Positions 8,391 through 15,111 of a stretch of 64,000 bases of DNA are shown piece by piece. The stretch comes from Chryseobacterium daecheongense (GTDB lineage Bacteria; Bacteroidota; Bacteroidia; Flavobacteriales; Weeksellaceae): the NCBI RefSeq assembly GCF_003729955.1, contig NZ_RJTX01000002.1, positions 248,001 through 312,000 on the forward strand, written 5' to 3'. The stretch's first letter is position 1, and every line of letters begins with the position of its first letter. A program made the position numbers and the translations under genes. The notes beneath the pieces are model-generated. The model saw nothing but the letters and a program-made list of their open reading frames with translations. It made no database searches and was not told where the DNA came from.

Positions 8391-9041
8391 TCAGTCAATG
8401 ATATGATTTTCAATAGCATACTTTACTACTCCTACGGAATTTTTGACATTTAATTTTAAAAGAATGCGTTTGCGGTGTGTTTCCACGGTATTGATACTAA
8501 TGAAAAGCTTTTCAGAAATATCCTTACTGCTGAGACCGTCACAGATAAGCTTCAATATTTCCATCTCCCGTTTGGTGAGAGGATCTTTGATGTGGACTTT
8601 GTGCTGATCCTGATCATTATGGATAAAATTAATCATTCTGTTCTTAGCATGGTCACAGATATAGATTTCGTTGAGCTGTAAAGCCTGTATGGATTTTAAA
8701 AATTCATCATAGCTGCTGTTTTTATCCAGATAGCTTTTGATTCCTTTGTTGAAAAGCCTTCTAATGTCTATGACATCATAATTATTTCCGATGATAATGA
8801 TTTTTATGTTTTTATTTTTTTGTGTGATGTTTTCCACATATTTGCAAATATCAGTAAGAATCCACATGTTTGAGCTGATCATGAGAAATTCCGGCGGGTC
8901 TTCGCTCATAAGTATGGAGAGCGCCTGAGGACAATTGCAAATTTGAATACTGGAGAAAATTTCACTCTGTTCGAGAAGTTTTGATAAACCTTCTGTATAC
9001 AACAGAGGCTCATCAAAAATAGTTAATCTTGGTTTCATCAT
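8391..9041 (-). CDS. LuxR-type response regulator with a degenerate receiver
   Basis: A 216-residue DNA-binding regulator. The N-terminal ~120 residues have the receiver pattern, with the first acidic pair D10/E11 and a conserved Lys at about 107 (GIKSYLDK). The phosphoacceptor position after strand 3 is Ser56 (PEFLMISSNMW), so normal Asp phosphorylation is not expected. The C-terminal HTH is complete (LTKREMEILKLICDGLSSKD, then TVETHRKRILLKL). It is transcribed alone, with no neighbouring histidine kinase. It is distantly similar in layout to the regulator at 12171, and targets are unknown. Confidence 0.8.
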   Translation of the reverse strand: MMKPRLTIFDEPLLYTEGLSKLLEQSEIFSSIQICNCPQALSILMSEDPPEFLMISSNMWILTDICKYVENITQKNKNIKIIIIGNNYDVIDIRRLFNKGIKSYLDKNSSYDEFLKSIQALQLNEIYICDHAKNRMINFIHNDQDQHKVHIKDPLTKREMEILKLICDGLSSKDISEKLFISINTVETHRKRILLKLNVKNSVGVVKYAIENHIID

Positions 9042-9263
9042 GGTTTAGTTTTTTTTGCTTATATAAAAATATAAAAAAAACTTGATATTTGGATAATATA
9101 TTTAAAAATATGTTACTTTCTTTATATATATCTTCATTGTTTGAAGTATTTTTTTTGATTATTTATTAAATAATTCTCTTATTGTGGATTTTTAATATGT
9201 CTTATTAGAGTTATTTATAATAATGTTCAGTGTATCAATGTATTTCTATTGATTGATGTATAA

Positions 9264-9731
9264 TTAAATTGTTGCTGCAGTAGGGATGTGTTTTACAGGG
9301 AAATTGACTGAATTGGCAATGAAACAAAATTCGCTGGCTTTATGATGAAGCTCATTGGCTTTTTTAACCATTGATTCTTCAGTAACAATGACTATAGGAT
9401 GTAGGGTGACTTCTTTAAAATAACCGCTTCCGTTTTCTTTCTCGGCCATAATCCCTGTTGCATGATCAATATATTCTGTAACGATGATGCCTTCTTCGGA
9501 GCAAAAATGGAGATACCATAGCATGTGGCAGGAGGAAAGTGAAGCCAAAAGCATTTCTTCAGGGTTATATTTTGTTTGATCACCACGGAATGCAGGGTCT
9601 GAAGAGCCTTCAATAATTGCTTTGTTTTCTATGGAAATAGTATGGCTTCTTTCATAATTGCGATAACCGCTGGTTCCTGTTCCTTTGTTGCCTGTCCATT
9701 GAATGGTTGCTTTGTAGTGATGTTCTTTCAT
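9264..9731 (-). CDS. OsmC/Ohr family peroxiredoxin-like protein
   Basis: A 155-residue OsmC family protein, which reduces organic hydroperoxides by a thiol mechanism. Both conserved cysteines are visible: one in LASLSSCHMLWYLHF near residue 68 and one in HHKASEFCFIANS near residue 135. Length and the GT.GY.NYERSHT N-terminal strand fit the YhfA/OsmC-like subgroup. It forms a single-gene unit. Upstream of its start are the rng terminator and rng itself. The 222 bp on its 3' side (9042-9263) are AT-rich, with nothing recognised. Confidence 0.85.
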   Translation of the reverse strand: MKEHHYKATIQWTGNKGTGTSGYRNYERSHTISIENKAIIEGSSDPAFRGDQTKYNPEEMLLASLSSCHMLWYLHFCSEEGIIVTEYIDHATGIMAEKENGSGYFKEVTLHPIVIVTEESMVKKANELHHKASEFCFIANSVNFPVKHIPTAATI

Positions 9732-9776
9732 TTTTAGCTGTTTTAATGATCCTGGATTTATGATGTTAATTTAAAT

Positions 9777-9802
9777 AAAAAACCTCTGGAAAACCAGAGG
9801 TT
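9777..9802 (-). terminator. Intrinsic terminator of rng
   Basis: A 9-bp stem AACCTCTGG/CCAGAGGTT with a four-base loop, followed on the minus strand by a T run. It begins 8 bp after the rng stop codon. Confidence 0.85.
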
Positions 9803-9810
9803 GTATTTTG

Positions 9811-11370
9811 CTAATTAGAATATCCTATCAATTCTTCTTTTTTCGAATTATAGATCCTGTATTCTAAATATTTAAAAGAATCCCTTGGGATGATGGTTAC
9901 CCACTTTTTGTATTTCATAAACCATTTCATCTGGATGCTTTTAATCCCCTTAGTAAGATAAGCTTCCACAAATGGATGCACATGCAGATATAATTTTCCT
10001 GTTTCTTTCTGCATGATGTTTCTGATGGTTTCTCCCATTCTTTCCACAATCACAATCGGAGCTACGATTTCTCCGTCTTTGTTCGGGTTTTCTTCTTTGG
10101 TTTCGATCTGTTTTTCCGGACGGTTTCTCTGTCTGGTAATCTGTATCAGTCCGAATTTGCTCGGAGGTAAAATCTTGTGGCGTGCTTTGTCACGCTTCAT
10201 TTCTTCTTTCAGATGTTCATACAAATCTTTTCTGTGATCTGGGTTGGGCATATCAATAAAATCGATCACGATAATTCCTCCCATATCACGGAGACGCAAT
10301 TGCCTTGCGATTTCTGTGGCTGCCATTTTGTTGACTTTTAAGGCGTGTTCCTTATTGGCAGTATTTCCGGTAGTAATATTATTCCCGGAATTGACGTCGA
10401 CGACGTGGAGAGCTTCTGTATGTTCAATTACGAGGTAAGCTCCTTTTGAACTTGGAATGTTGACGTGTTTTCCAAAACTTTGTTTAAGCTGCTTTTCAAC
10501 ATTGTAATATTCCAGAAGTGGAATGTGTGAGTCGTAAAACTGGACAATATTTTTTCTTTCAGGGGCAATGATTTCCAGGTAATTTTTCATTTCCCGGACC
10601 ATTTGCTCATCGTCGCAGATAATGCTTACAAAATCCTGGTTGAAATTGTCTCTTAAAATAGCGGAGGCTTTGTCTTCTTCGCTTAAAACTTTAGCCGGAA
10701 CCTTATTTCTTTGAATGTTTTTGAAGGTGGTTTCCCATTTTTCGATCAGCTGGTTCATATCGTTATGAAGATCAGCTACCTTTTTTCCTTCGGCTACGGT
10801 TCTGATAATAACACCGAATCCTTCAGGTTTGATACTTTCAATAAGGGTTCTTAATCTTTCTTTTTCCTCAGAGCTTCTGATTTTTTTAGAAATGGAAACC
10901 TTATTATCAAAAGGGATGAGAACCAAAAAACGTCCTGTTAAGGAAAGCTGTGTGGAAATCCTCGGACCTTTGGTGGAAATAGGTTCTTTAGTGATTTGGA
11001 GCAGGACAAGATCATCTTTGGCGATTACCTTTTCTACTGTCCCGTTTTTGTCAATTTCAGGCTGTATTTCAAAGTTTTTTAAGCTTGAAGTGCTTTGCTT
11101 CTTAGAAATGGTATCTTTTAAAAACTTTTTGTAGGTAAGATATTGTGGGCCGAGATCCTGATAATGCAGAAAAGCATCTTTATCATAGCCAATATTTACG
11201 AAGGCGGCATTAAGATTAGGCGCCAGTTTTTTTACCCTTCCTATAAACAAATCTCCAACTATAAAATCACTTTTGTCTTCTTCCTCATGAAGTTCACATA
11301 GTCTTCCGTCTTCCAGCAATGCAATCTTTGTATATACATCTTCATGCGAAACTATTAGTTCTTTCTTCAT
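9811..11370 (-). CDS. rng: Ribonuclease E/G
   Basis: A 519-residue endoribonuclease of the RNase E/G family, acting in rRNA maturation and mRNA turnover. The start was placed at 11370 (MKKELIVSHEDV). The frame is open to 11469, but the extra 33 residues lie outside the conserved family. An S1-like RNA-binding segment (DLFIGRVKKLAPNLNAAFVN) is at residues ~30-75. The two catalytic metal-binding aspartates sit in HVVDVNSGNN and IIVIDFIDMPNPDHR. There is no long C-terminal degradosome scaffold, so it resembles RNase G. The order HU, basic microprotein, rng on one strand is compact. Confidence 0.92.
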   Translation of the reverse strand: MKKELIVSHEDVYTKIALLEDGRLCELHEEEDKSDFIVGDLFIGRVKKLAPNLNAAFVNIGYDKDAFLHYQDLGPQYLTYKKFLKDTISKKQSTSSLKNFEIQPEIDKNGTVEKVIAKDDLVLLQITKEPISTKGPRISTQLSLTGRFLVLIPFDNKVSISKKIRSSEEKERLRTLIESIKPEGFGVIIRTVAEGKKVADLHNDMNQLIEKWETTFKNIQRNKVPAKVLSEEDKASAILRDNFNQDFVSIICDDEQMVREMKNYLEIIAPERKNIVQFYDSHIPLLEYYNVEKQLKQSFGKHVNIPSSKGAYLVIEHTEALHVVDVNSGNNITTGNTANKEHALKVNKMAATEIARQLRLRDMGGIIVIDFIDMPNPDHRKDLYEHLKEEMKRDKARHKILPPSKFGLIQITRQRNRPEKQIETKEENPNKDGEIVAPIVIVERMGETIRNIMQKETGKLYLHVHPFVEAYLTKGIKSIQMKWFMKYKKWVTIIPRDSFKYLEYRIYNSKKEELIGYSN

Positions 11371-11535
11371 TTTGTTATAAGATAAAATTGTTAAGATGGT
11401 AGGAAATAGACATAGGTTTTTCTCAAATGAATCAGTTTTCAATTTAAGGATTACTAAGGAAAACTGCAAATACTATATGGAAAAATAATGAAAAACCCTT
11501 TATTTCTATTATCTTAATAGTTGCAAAAACAAAAA

Positions 11536-11576
11536 TATAGTCGGCGAACTTTAAAAAACTAAAATCACCAACTATA
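11536..11576 (-). terminator. Probable terminator after the basic microprotein gene
   Basis: A 12-bp dyad TATAGTCGGCGA/TCACCAACTATA, with two G-U type mismatches, is followed on the minus strand by a T-rich stretch. It separates the HU/microprotein unit from rng. Confidence 0.6.
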
Positions 11577-11607
11577 TTATTATATTGTAGATCTCAAGAA
11601 AAAGAGA

Positions 11608-11697
11608 TTATTTTTTCTTATGTCTGTTTGCTCTTCTTCTTTTCTTTCTTTTGTGAGTTGCAACCTTGTGTCTTTTTCTTTTCTTTCCGCTTGGCAT
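11608..11697 (-). CDS. 29-residue very basic protein, possibly ribosome-associated
   Basis: An ATG at 11697 opens a 29-codon frame starting MPSGKKRKRHKVATHKRKK, almost entirely Lys, Arg and His. The same short protein is recalled as conserved across Bacteroidota, next to HU and rng. Composition and size fit a small ribosomal or RNA-binding protein; new small ribosomal proteins have been reported in Flavobacterium ribosome structures, but whether this is one of them is not confirmed here. The HU stop is 43 bp upstream. It was missed by length-based ORF finding. Confidence 0.65.
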   Translation of the reverse strand: MPSGKKRKRHKVATHKRKKRRRANRHKKK

Positions 11698-11740
11698 AAT
11701 TTTAATTTTTTAGTAACTAGTTAATATTCAGTTAATGTTG

Positions 11741-12031
11741 TTATTTTACTGCAACTTTGGTTTTTACTTTCTCAACAAAAGATTTTGAAGGTTTGAAAGC
11801 AGGAATATTGTGTGCAGGGATTTCAATTGCAGTGTTTTTAGAAATATTTCTTCCCGTTTTAGCAGCTCTTGTCTTAATAATGAAAGAACCAAAACCTCTT
11901 AGATAAACATTATCTCCATTGTACATAGAAGTTCTGATCTCCTGCATAAAAGCTTCTACAACTTTCTGTGTTTCATTCTTTTCGGTTCCCAACTTATTTG
12001 AGATGGTGTTTACCAATTCTGCCTTTGTCAT
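11741..12031 (-). CDS. HU family DNA-binding protein
   Basis: A 96-residue nucleoid protein of the HU/IHF family that binds and bends DNA as a dimer. The N-terminal helices (MTKAELVNTISNKLGTEKNE), the GFGSFIIKTRAAKTGRN saddle and the DNA-contacting arm ending IPAFKPSKSFVEKV are all present. Length is standard. It has its own well-formed Bacteroidota promoter just upstream and is followed by the basic microprotein gene. Confidence 0.95.
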   Translation of the reverse strand: MTKAELVNTISNKLGTEKNETQKVVEAFMQEIRTSMYNGDNVYLRGFGSFIIKTRAAKTGRNISKNTAIEIPAHNIPAFKPSKSFVEKVKTKVAVK

Positions 12032-12061
12032 TTCCTTTTTTAATTTTAAATTTTAGGTGTG

Positions 12062-12094
12062 CAAATTTACTTAAAAAAATTGAATACTAGCAAA
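12062..12094 (-). promoter_or_regulatory. Bacteroidota-type promoter of the HU gene
   Basis: On the minus strand a TTTG -33 box (forward CAAA at 12091-12094) is followed after 21 bp by TAAATTTG, an exact TAnnTTTG -7 box (forward 12062-12069). The HU start codon is about 30 bp downstream. Confidence 0.75.
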
Positions 12095-12170
12095 TTAGTG
12101 GCAAAATATTTTTTGGTAAATGATTGAAGTTTTTATGTTTACTCTATATGAACGGTGTCTTAAGTGACAT

Positions 12171-12842
12171 TTACATGCTGGAATTATAGTAGCCGTTTTC
12201 TACACAAAAGCGGATGAGATGAAGCTTTGTTTTAAGACCAAGCTTTTCCGTAAGTCGGTTAATGTAAGTATCAATGGTCCTGGTGCTTAGGTTGAGTTTT
12301 TCCCCGATTTCCTTATTGCTGAAACCTTCATAACAGAATTTCATCAGCTGTATTTCGGTAGGGGATAATTCTTCCTGGCTTTTTTTCTGCCGCTCCATAT
12401 ATTCCTGAACAGCAAGGGGCTGTTGTTCCCATTCTTTGGTGTAAGATTCGTAGTCAAACGTATCGGAGGTTACCTTTCCTTTGATGATATCTTTAATAAT
12501 ATTGCTTTTTTTCTCGCAATAATATAAGTTCGGGATTTTAGCAAGAATTTCGGCCATATCTTCCTGATATGTTCCGGAATAGGTAATGATAGGTGTTTCG
12601 TTATTGTTTTTCCGGATATATTTTATGGCTTCTATTCCGCTTAATACTGGCATGAACAGTTCTACGACGAATACGTCTTCCTGCCTTCTGTAAATCCTGT
12701 TCACAAGCTCATGGCCGTTATTACAGTCATTAAGAAGCATATAGAACGGATTTTCCAGGAGCGTCTTGATCATGATTTTTTTAAAATAAAAATCACTGTC
12801 TGCGATGGAAAATCGTACAGTATTAGTTAAGAGTTTATTCAT
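12171..12842 (-). CDS. LuxR-type response regulator with Glu at the phospho-site, likely T6SS regulator
   Basis: A 223-residue receiver-HTH protein. The receiver has D15, T87 and K111/K112 at the expected places, but the phosphoacceptor position is Glu61 (VVELFMPVLSGIEAI). Glu often mimics the phosphorylated state, so it may be active without a kinase. A linker of ~40 residues leads to a complete LuxR HTH (LSPTEIQLMKFCYEGFSNKE, then STRTIDTYINRLTEKLGL). It is transcribed divergently from the T6SS genes with 178 bp between them, which suggests it controls the locus. It is the best local candidate to bind the tandem operators upstream of the hcp genes, but that is inference. Confidence 0.8.
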   Translation of the reverse strand: MNKLLTNTVRFSIADSDFYFKKIMIKTLLENPFYMLLNDCNNGHELVNRIYRRQEDVFVVELFMPVLSGIEAIKYIRKNNNETPIITYSGTYQEDMAEILAKIPNLYYCEKKSNIIKDIIKGKVTSDTFDYESYTKEWEQQPLAVQEYMERQKKSQEELSPTEIQLMKFCYEGFSNKEIGEKLNLSTRTIDTYINRLTEKLGLKTKLHLIRFCVENGYYNSSM

Positions 12843-13020
12843 TTTAATATCGATTTGGTGGCTGATATTTAAAATTCAGAGGCCTAATTTATGAAAAACT
12901 TATGAAAGTGAAAATTAATCTTAAATTAATTAATCGTTTAAGGCTTTTATACTAAAAAAATATAATTTTTGTGCATAAATTTTTTTTTCATAATTTCACG
13001 GTCCAAACAAATCACAAAAT
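12843..13020. promoter_or_regulatory. Divergent intergenic region with T6SS leader box
   Basis: This AT-rich region lies between the regulator and tssO. A TATAATTTTTG segment near 12960 is a loose match to the -7 box for the plus strand. The box CAAATCACAAAATAT (13008-13022) runs into the tssO start codon and recurs upstream of the DUF4280 gene and both hcp genes. No TCGTA-N4-TACGA dyad is present here. Confidence 0.45.
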
Positions 13021-13557
13021 ATGTCTTCGAATAGGGAGAAAAAATTAAACCAATCAGACGTCAGGATAGGCATCTGGAAGTTTGCCTTATCCTTTATCGT
13101 TCTATCAGCAGTTTCTTTCTGCTGTGTTTTTTTCTTTTTCAAGAGCTATGATGCCCAAAGAGAGGGAATCAGCAGAGAAGCGGATGCTTATAAAGAACTG
13201 CTCACTCGCAGTGATCTTTTACGAACTCATGTAGATAGTATCTATTATAGAATGAACCAGCTTGATATCAACAAGGTGGATAATGAGATTATTCTCAGAA
13301 ACTATATAATGGATAACGTTATAGATGCCAAAAATATTATGGGCAAAGACAGTGTAGATAATTTTAAACATTATGCTGTCCTGATGAAACAAATAGAGCC
13401 TATGCTTAACTTAAAGACACAGATCAATAAAGTAGCATATAGAAAACAGATGGTCCTTAGAGATCTGGAAGAATGTATGGGCAAAGTAGGAAGAGCGAAC
13501 AGTGAATTGAGAGAAGATCCTACCAGAAAATTTTCAGGAGGAAGAAGACGAAGATAA
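13021..13557 (+). CDS. tssO: T6SSiii membrane-complex protein TssO
   Basis: A 178-residue single-pass membrane protein. A cytoplasmic N-terminus of ~20 residues (LNQSDVRIGIWKF) is followed by one membrane helix at residues ~23-42 (ALSFIVLSAVSFCCVFFFF) and a charged, largely helical periplasmic region. The basic tail ends in GGRRRR. Layout and position match TssO of the Bacteroidota T6SSiii, part of the trans-envelope complex that replaces TssJLM of other T6SS subtypes. It opens the plus-strand T6SS block; the next gene starts 11 bp after its stop. Confidence 0.75.
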   Translation: MSSNREKKLNQSDVRIGIWKFALSFIVLSAVSFCCVFFFFKSYDAQREGISREADAYKELLTRSDLLRTHVDSIYYRMNQLDINKVDNEIILRNYIMDNVIDAKNIMGKDSVDNFKHYAVLMKQIEPMLNLKTQINKVAYRKQMVLRDLEECMGKVGRANSELREDPTRKFSGGRRRR

Positions 13558-13568
13558 AAACACAAAGT

Positions 13569-14093
13569 ATGCAAGGACACATTACATTATCTAAAAAAGA
13601 AAAGCATTATCAGTTCTTTTACTTAATATTAATGCTTTTGGCAGCACTTATATTTTTAGGGATTATTTTTCTGAAAGGATATAAATCGCCGTTTTCCGAT
13701 GAAGATATTGTTTCTATCCGTTATCTGGAACAGAAAGCTAAATTCGATCAACAGCAAAAATTTACCCGACGTTTGCAGGACAGTACATTTGCACAAATAG
13801 GAAAACTGACAGATGAAGTGCCACAACCATTTGTTGAAAACAATATTATGTACGGAATCAATGATATTGCCAACTACTATCAGAGTAATGAAGTTGTGGA
13901 TATCAGAAAAGATGCCTATCCGCAGATTGCCAAATTTTATAAGATGTACTTCGAAGACAAGAAAATTATTTCAACGACAACGGAAGACATAAAAGAATTT
14001 GAAAAACAAGTGGAAGAATGCCGTATAGGATTCAAGGATAAGCAGAACCAGCTTTTCCAGCGGGAAACCGCCCTGAAAGCACGAAGCCAGTAA
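13569..14093 (+). CDS. T6SSiii membrane protein, TssO-like
   Basis: A 174-residue protein with the same layout as its upstream neighbour: a short cytoplasmic N-terminus (LSKKEKHYQFFY), one membrane helix at ~17-36 (LILMLLAALIFLGIIFLKGY) and a helical, charged periplasmic part with coiled-coil character near the end (KEFEKQVEECRIGFKDKQ). It may be a second TssO-family component, and could form a heteromer with the first. Some annotators might name either of the two TssO. Genes are tightly spaced (11 bp before, 53 bp after). Confidence 0.65.
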   Translation: MQGHITLSKKEKHYQFFYLILMLLAALIFLGIIFLKGYKSPFSDEDIVSIRYLEQKAKFDQQQKFTRRLQDSTFAQIGKLTDEVPQPFVENNIMYGINDIANYYQSNEVVDIRKDAYPQIAKFYKMYFEDKKIISTTTEDIKEFEKQVEECRIGFKDKQNQLFQRETALKARSQ

Positions 14094-14146
14094 ATACACA
14101 CCCAACATCACCACAAAACACAAAACATACATCACAATTATTAACT

Positions 14147-15058
14147 ATGAATTATTTTCAAAAAAACAAAAAGAACATTATCATTGGTGTCATAGCAACC
14201 TTGCTCATTGCAGCGCTTGTTGCATTGTGGCTTCAGAAAAAAGTGATCCATTCCGCAGATGATATTGTAGGCGTAGTTTATCCGTCTTCATTGGCTGTAA
14301 GAGATACTCTTTTATTTGAAGATAAGACACAATTTGCCAAAACCAAAAAATGGAACTTTGGAGACGGTACAACCTCTGATAAGAGCAGCGGGATCCATTT
14401 TTATGACAAGCCGGGATATTATCAGGTAACCCTGATTATTGATAATAAATATTCCAAATCCTTTCCTGTAATGGTCTCTGCAAGAGGACTTCCGAAACCT
14501 AAAGATACGGCTAAAATGAGAACAACCATTGATGCTCAGTCTCAGGGAATGCAGTTTGAGAACATTCAGTTCCGTGCTGTTTCGGACGCTAAACAATTCG
14601 CATGGAAATTCGGAGAAACAGGAAATACGGATTCTAAGGAAAAATTAGCCATTTATTCTTACAAACAACCGGGTGATTATATCGTTACCTTGTTTACGGA
14701 TGAAAGTATGGAGCCTGTTACGCACCGTATCAAAATCCTTCCGGCCTATAATTCTTTGGAACAGGAAGAAGTGTCTGTAGAGGATGCTTATGAAAAGATT
14801 GACAACGATTTCAAATACCACCTGCAACAGATTGCTAATGGCAACAGTTTCAATACGCATTACAATTATTTATTGAGAACCTATTTATGTAACAACGAAA
14901 ATACGGTTGTAAAAGTAAATGACAGTAAAGTGAACAATTTCTATATGTATTGTGCAGGACTTCAGTTTGATAAAAACAATGTCATCCAGACTGTAAAAGT
15001 AAATTTTGACGATACACAGAACTGTGTAACCAAAGTTGACATCAACCAGAGCAAATAA
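14147..15058 (+). CDS. PKD-domain membrane protein, TssP-like
   Basis: A 303-residue protein with an N-terminal membrane anchor (residues ~10-29, IIIGVIATLLIAALVALWLQ) and a periplasmic part with two PKD-like domains. The first, ~55-120, has the classic WNFGDGTTSD and PGYYQVTL signatures. The second, ~140-205, is more diverged (WKFGETGNTD, PGDYIVTLF). A C-terminal ~100-residue domain follows. Position between TssO and TssR and the single anchor fit TssP of the T6SSiii membrane complex; the name is inferred from context. Confidence 0.65.
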   Translation: MNYFQKNKKNIIIGVIATLLIAALVALWLQKKVIHSADDIVGVVYPSSLAVRDTLLFEDKTQFAKTKKWNFGDGTTSDKSSGIHFYDKPGYYQVTLIIDNKYSKSFPVMVSARGLPKPKDTAKMRTTIDAQSQGMQFENIQFRAVSDAKQFAWKFGETGNTDSKEKLAIYSYKQPGDYIVTLFTDESMEPVTHRIKILPAYNSLEQEEVSVEDAYEKIDNDFKYHLQQIANGNSFNTHYNYLLRTYLCNNENTVVKVNDSKVNNFYMYCAGLQFDKNNVIQTVKVNFDDTQNCVTKVDINQSK

Positions 15059-15111
15059 TTAACAGCCTGGCTTCTTTCAGGCTCCACCACCAATCATAAA
15101 ATATAAATAGG

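Noticed and set aside
11371-11469. The longer rng start at 11469
   Set aside because: The extra 33 residues are not part of the RNase E/G family, and the start at 11370 (MKKELIVSHEDV) matches the usual N-terminus.
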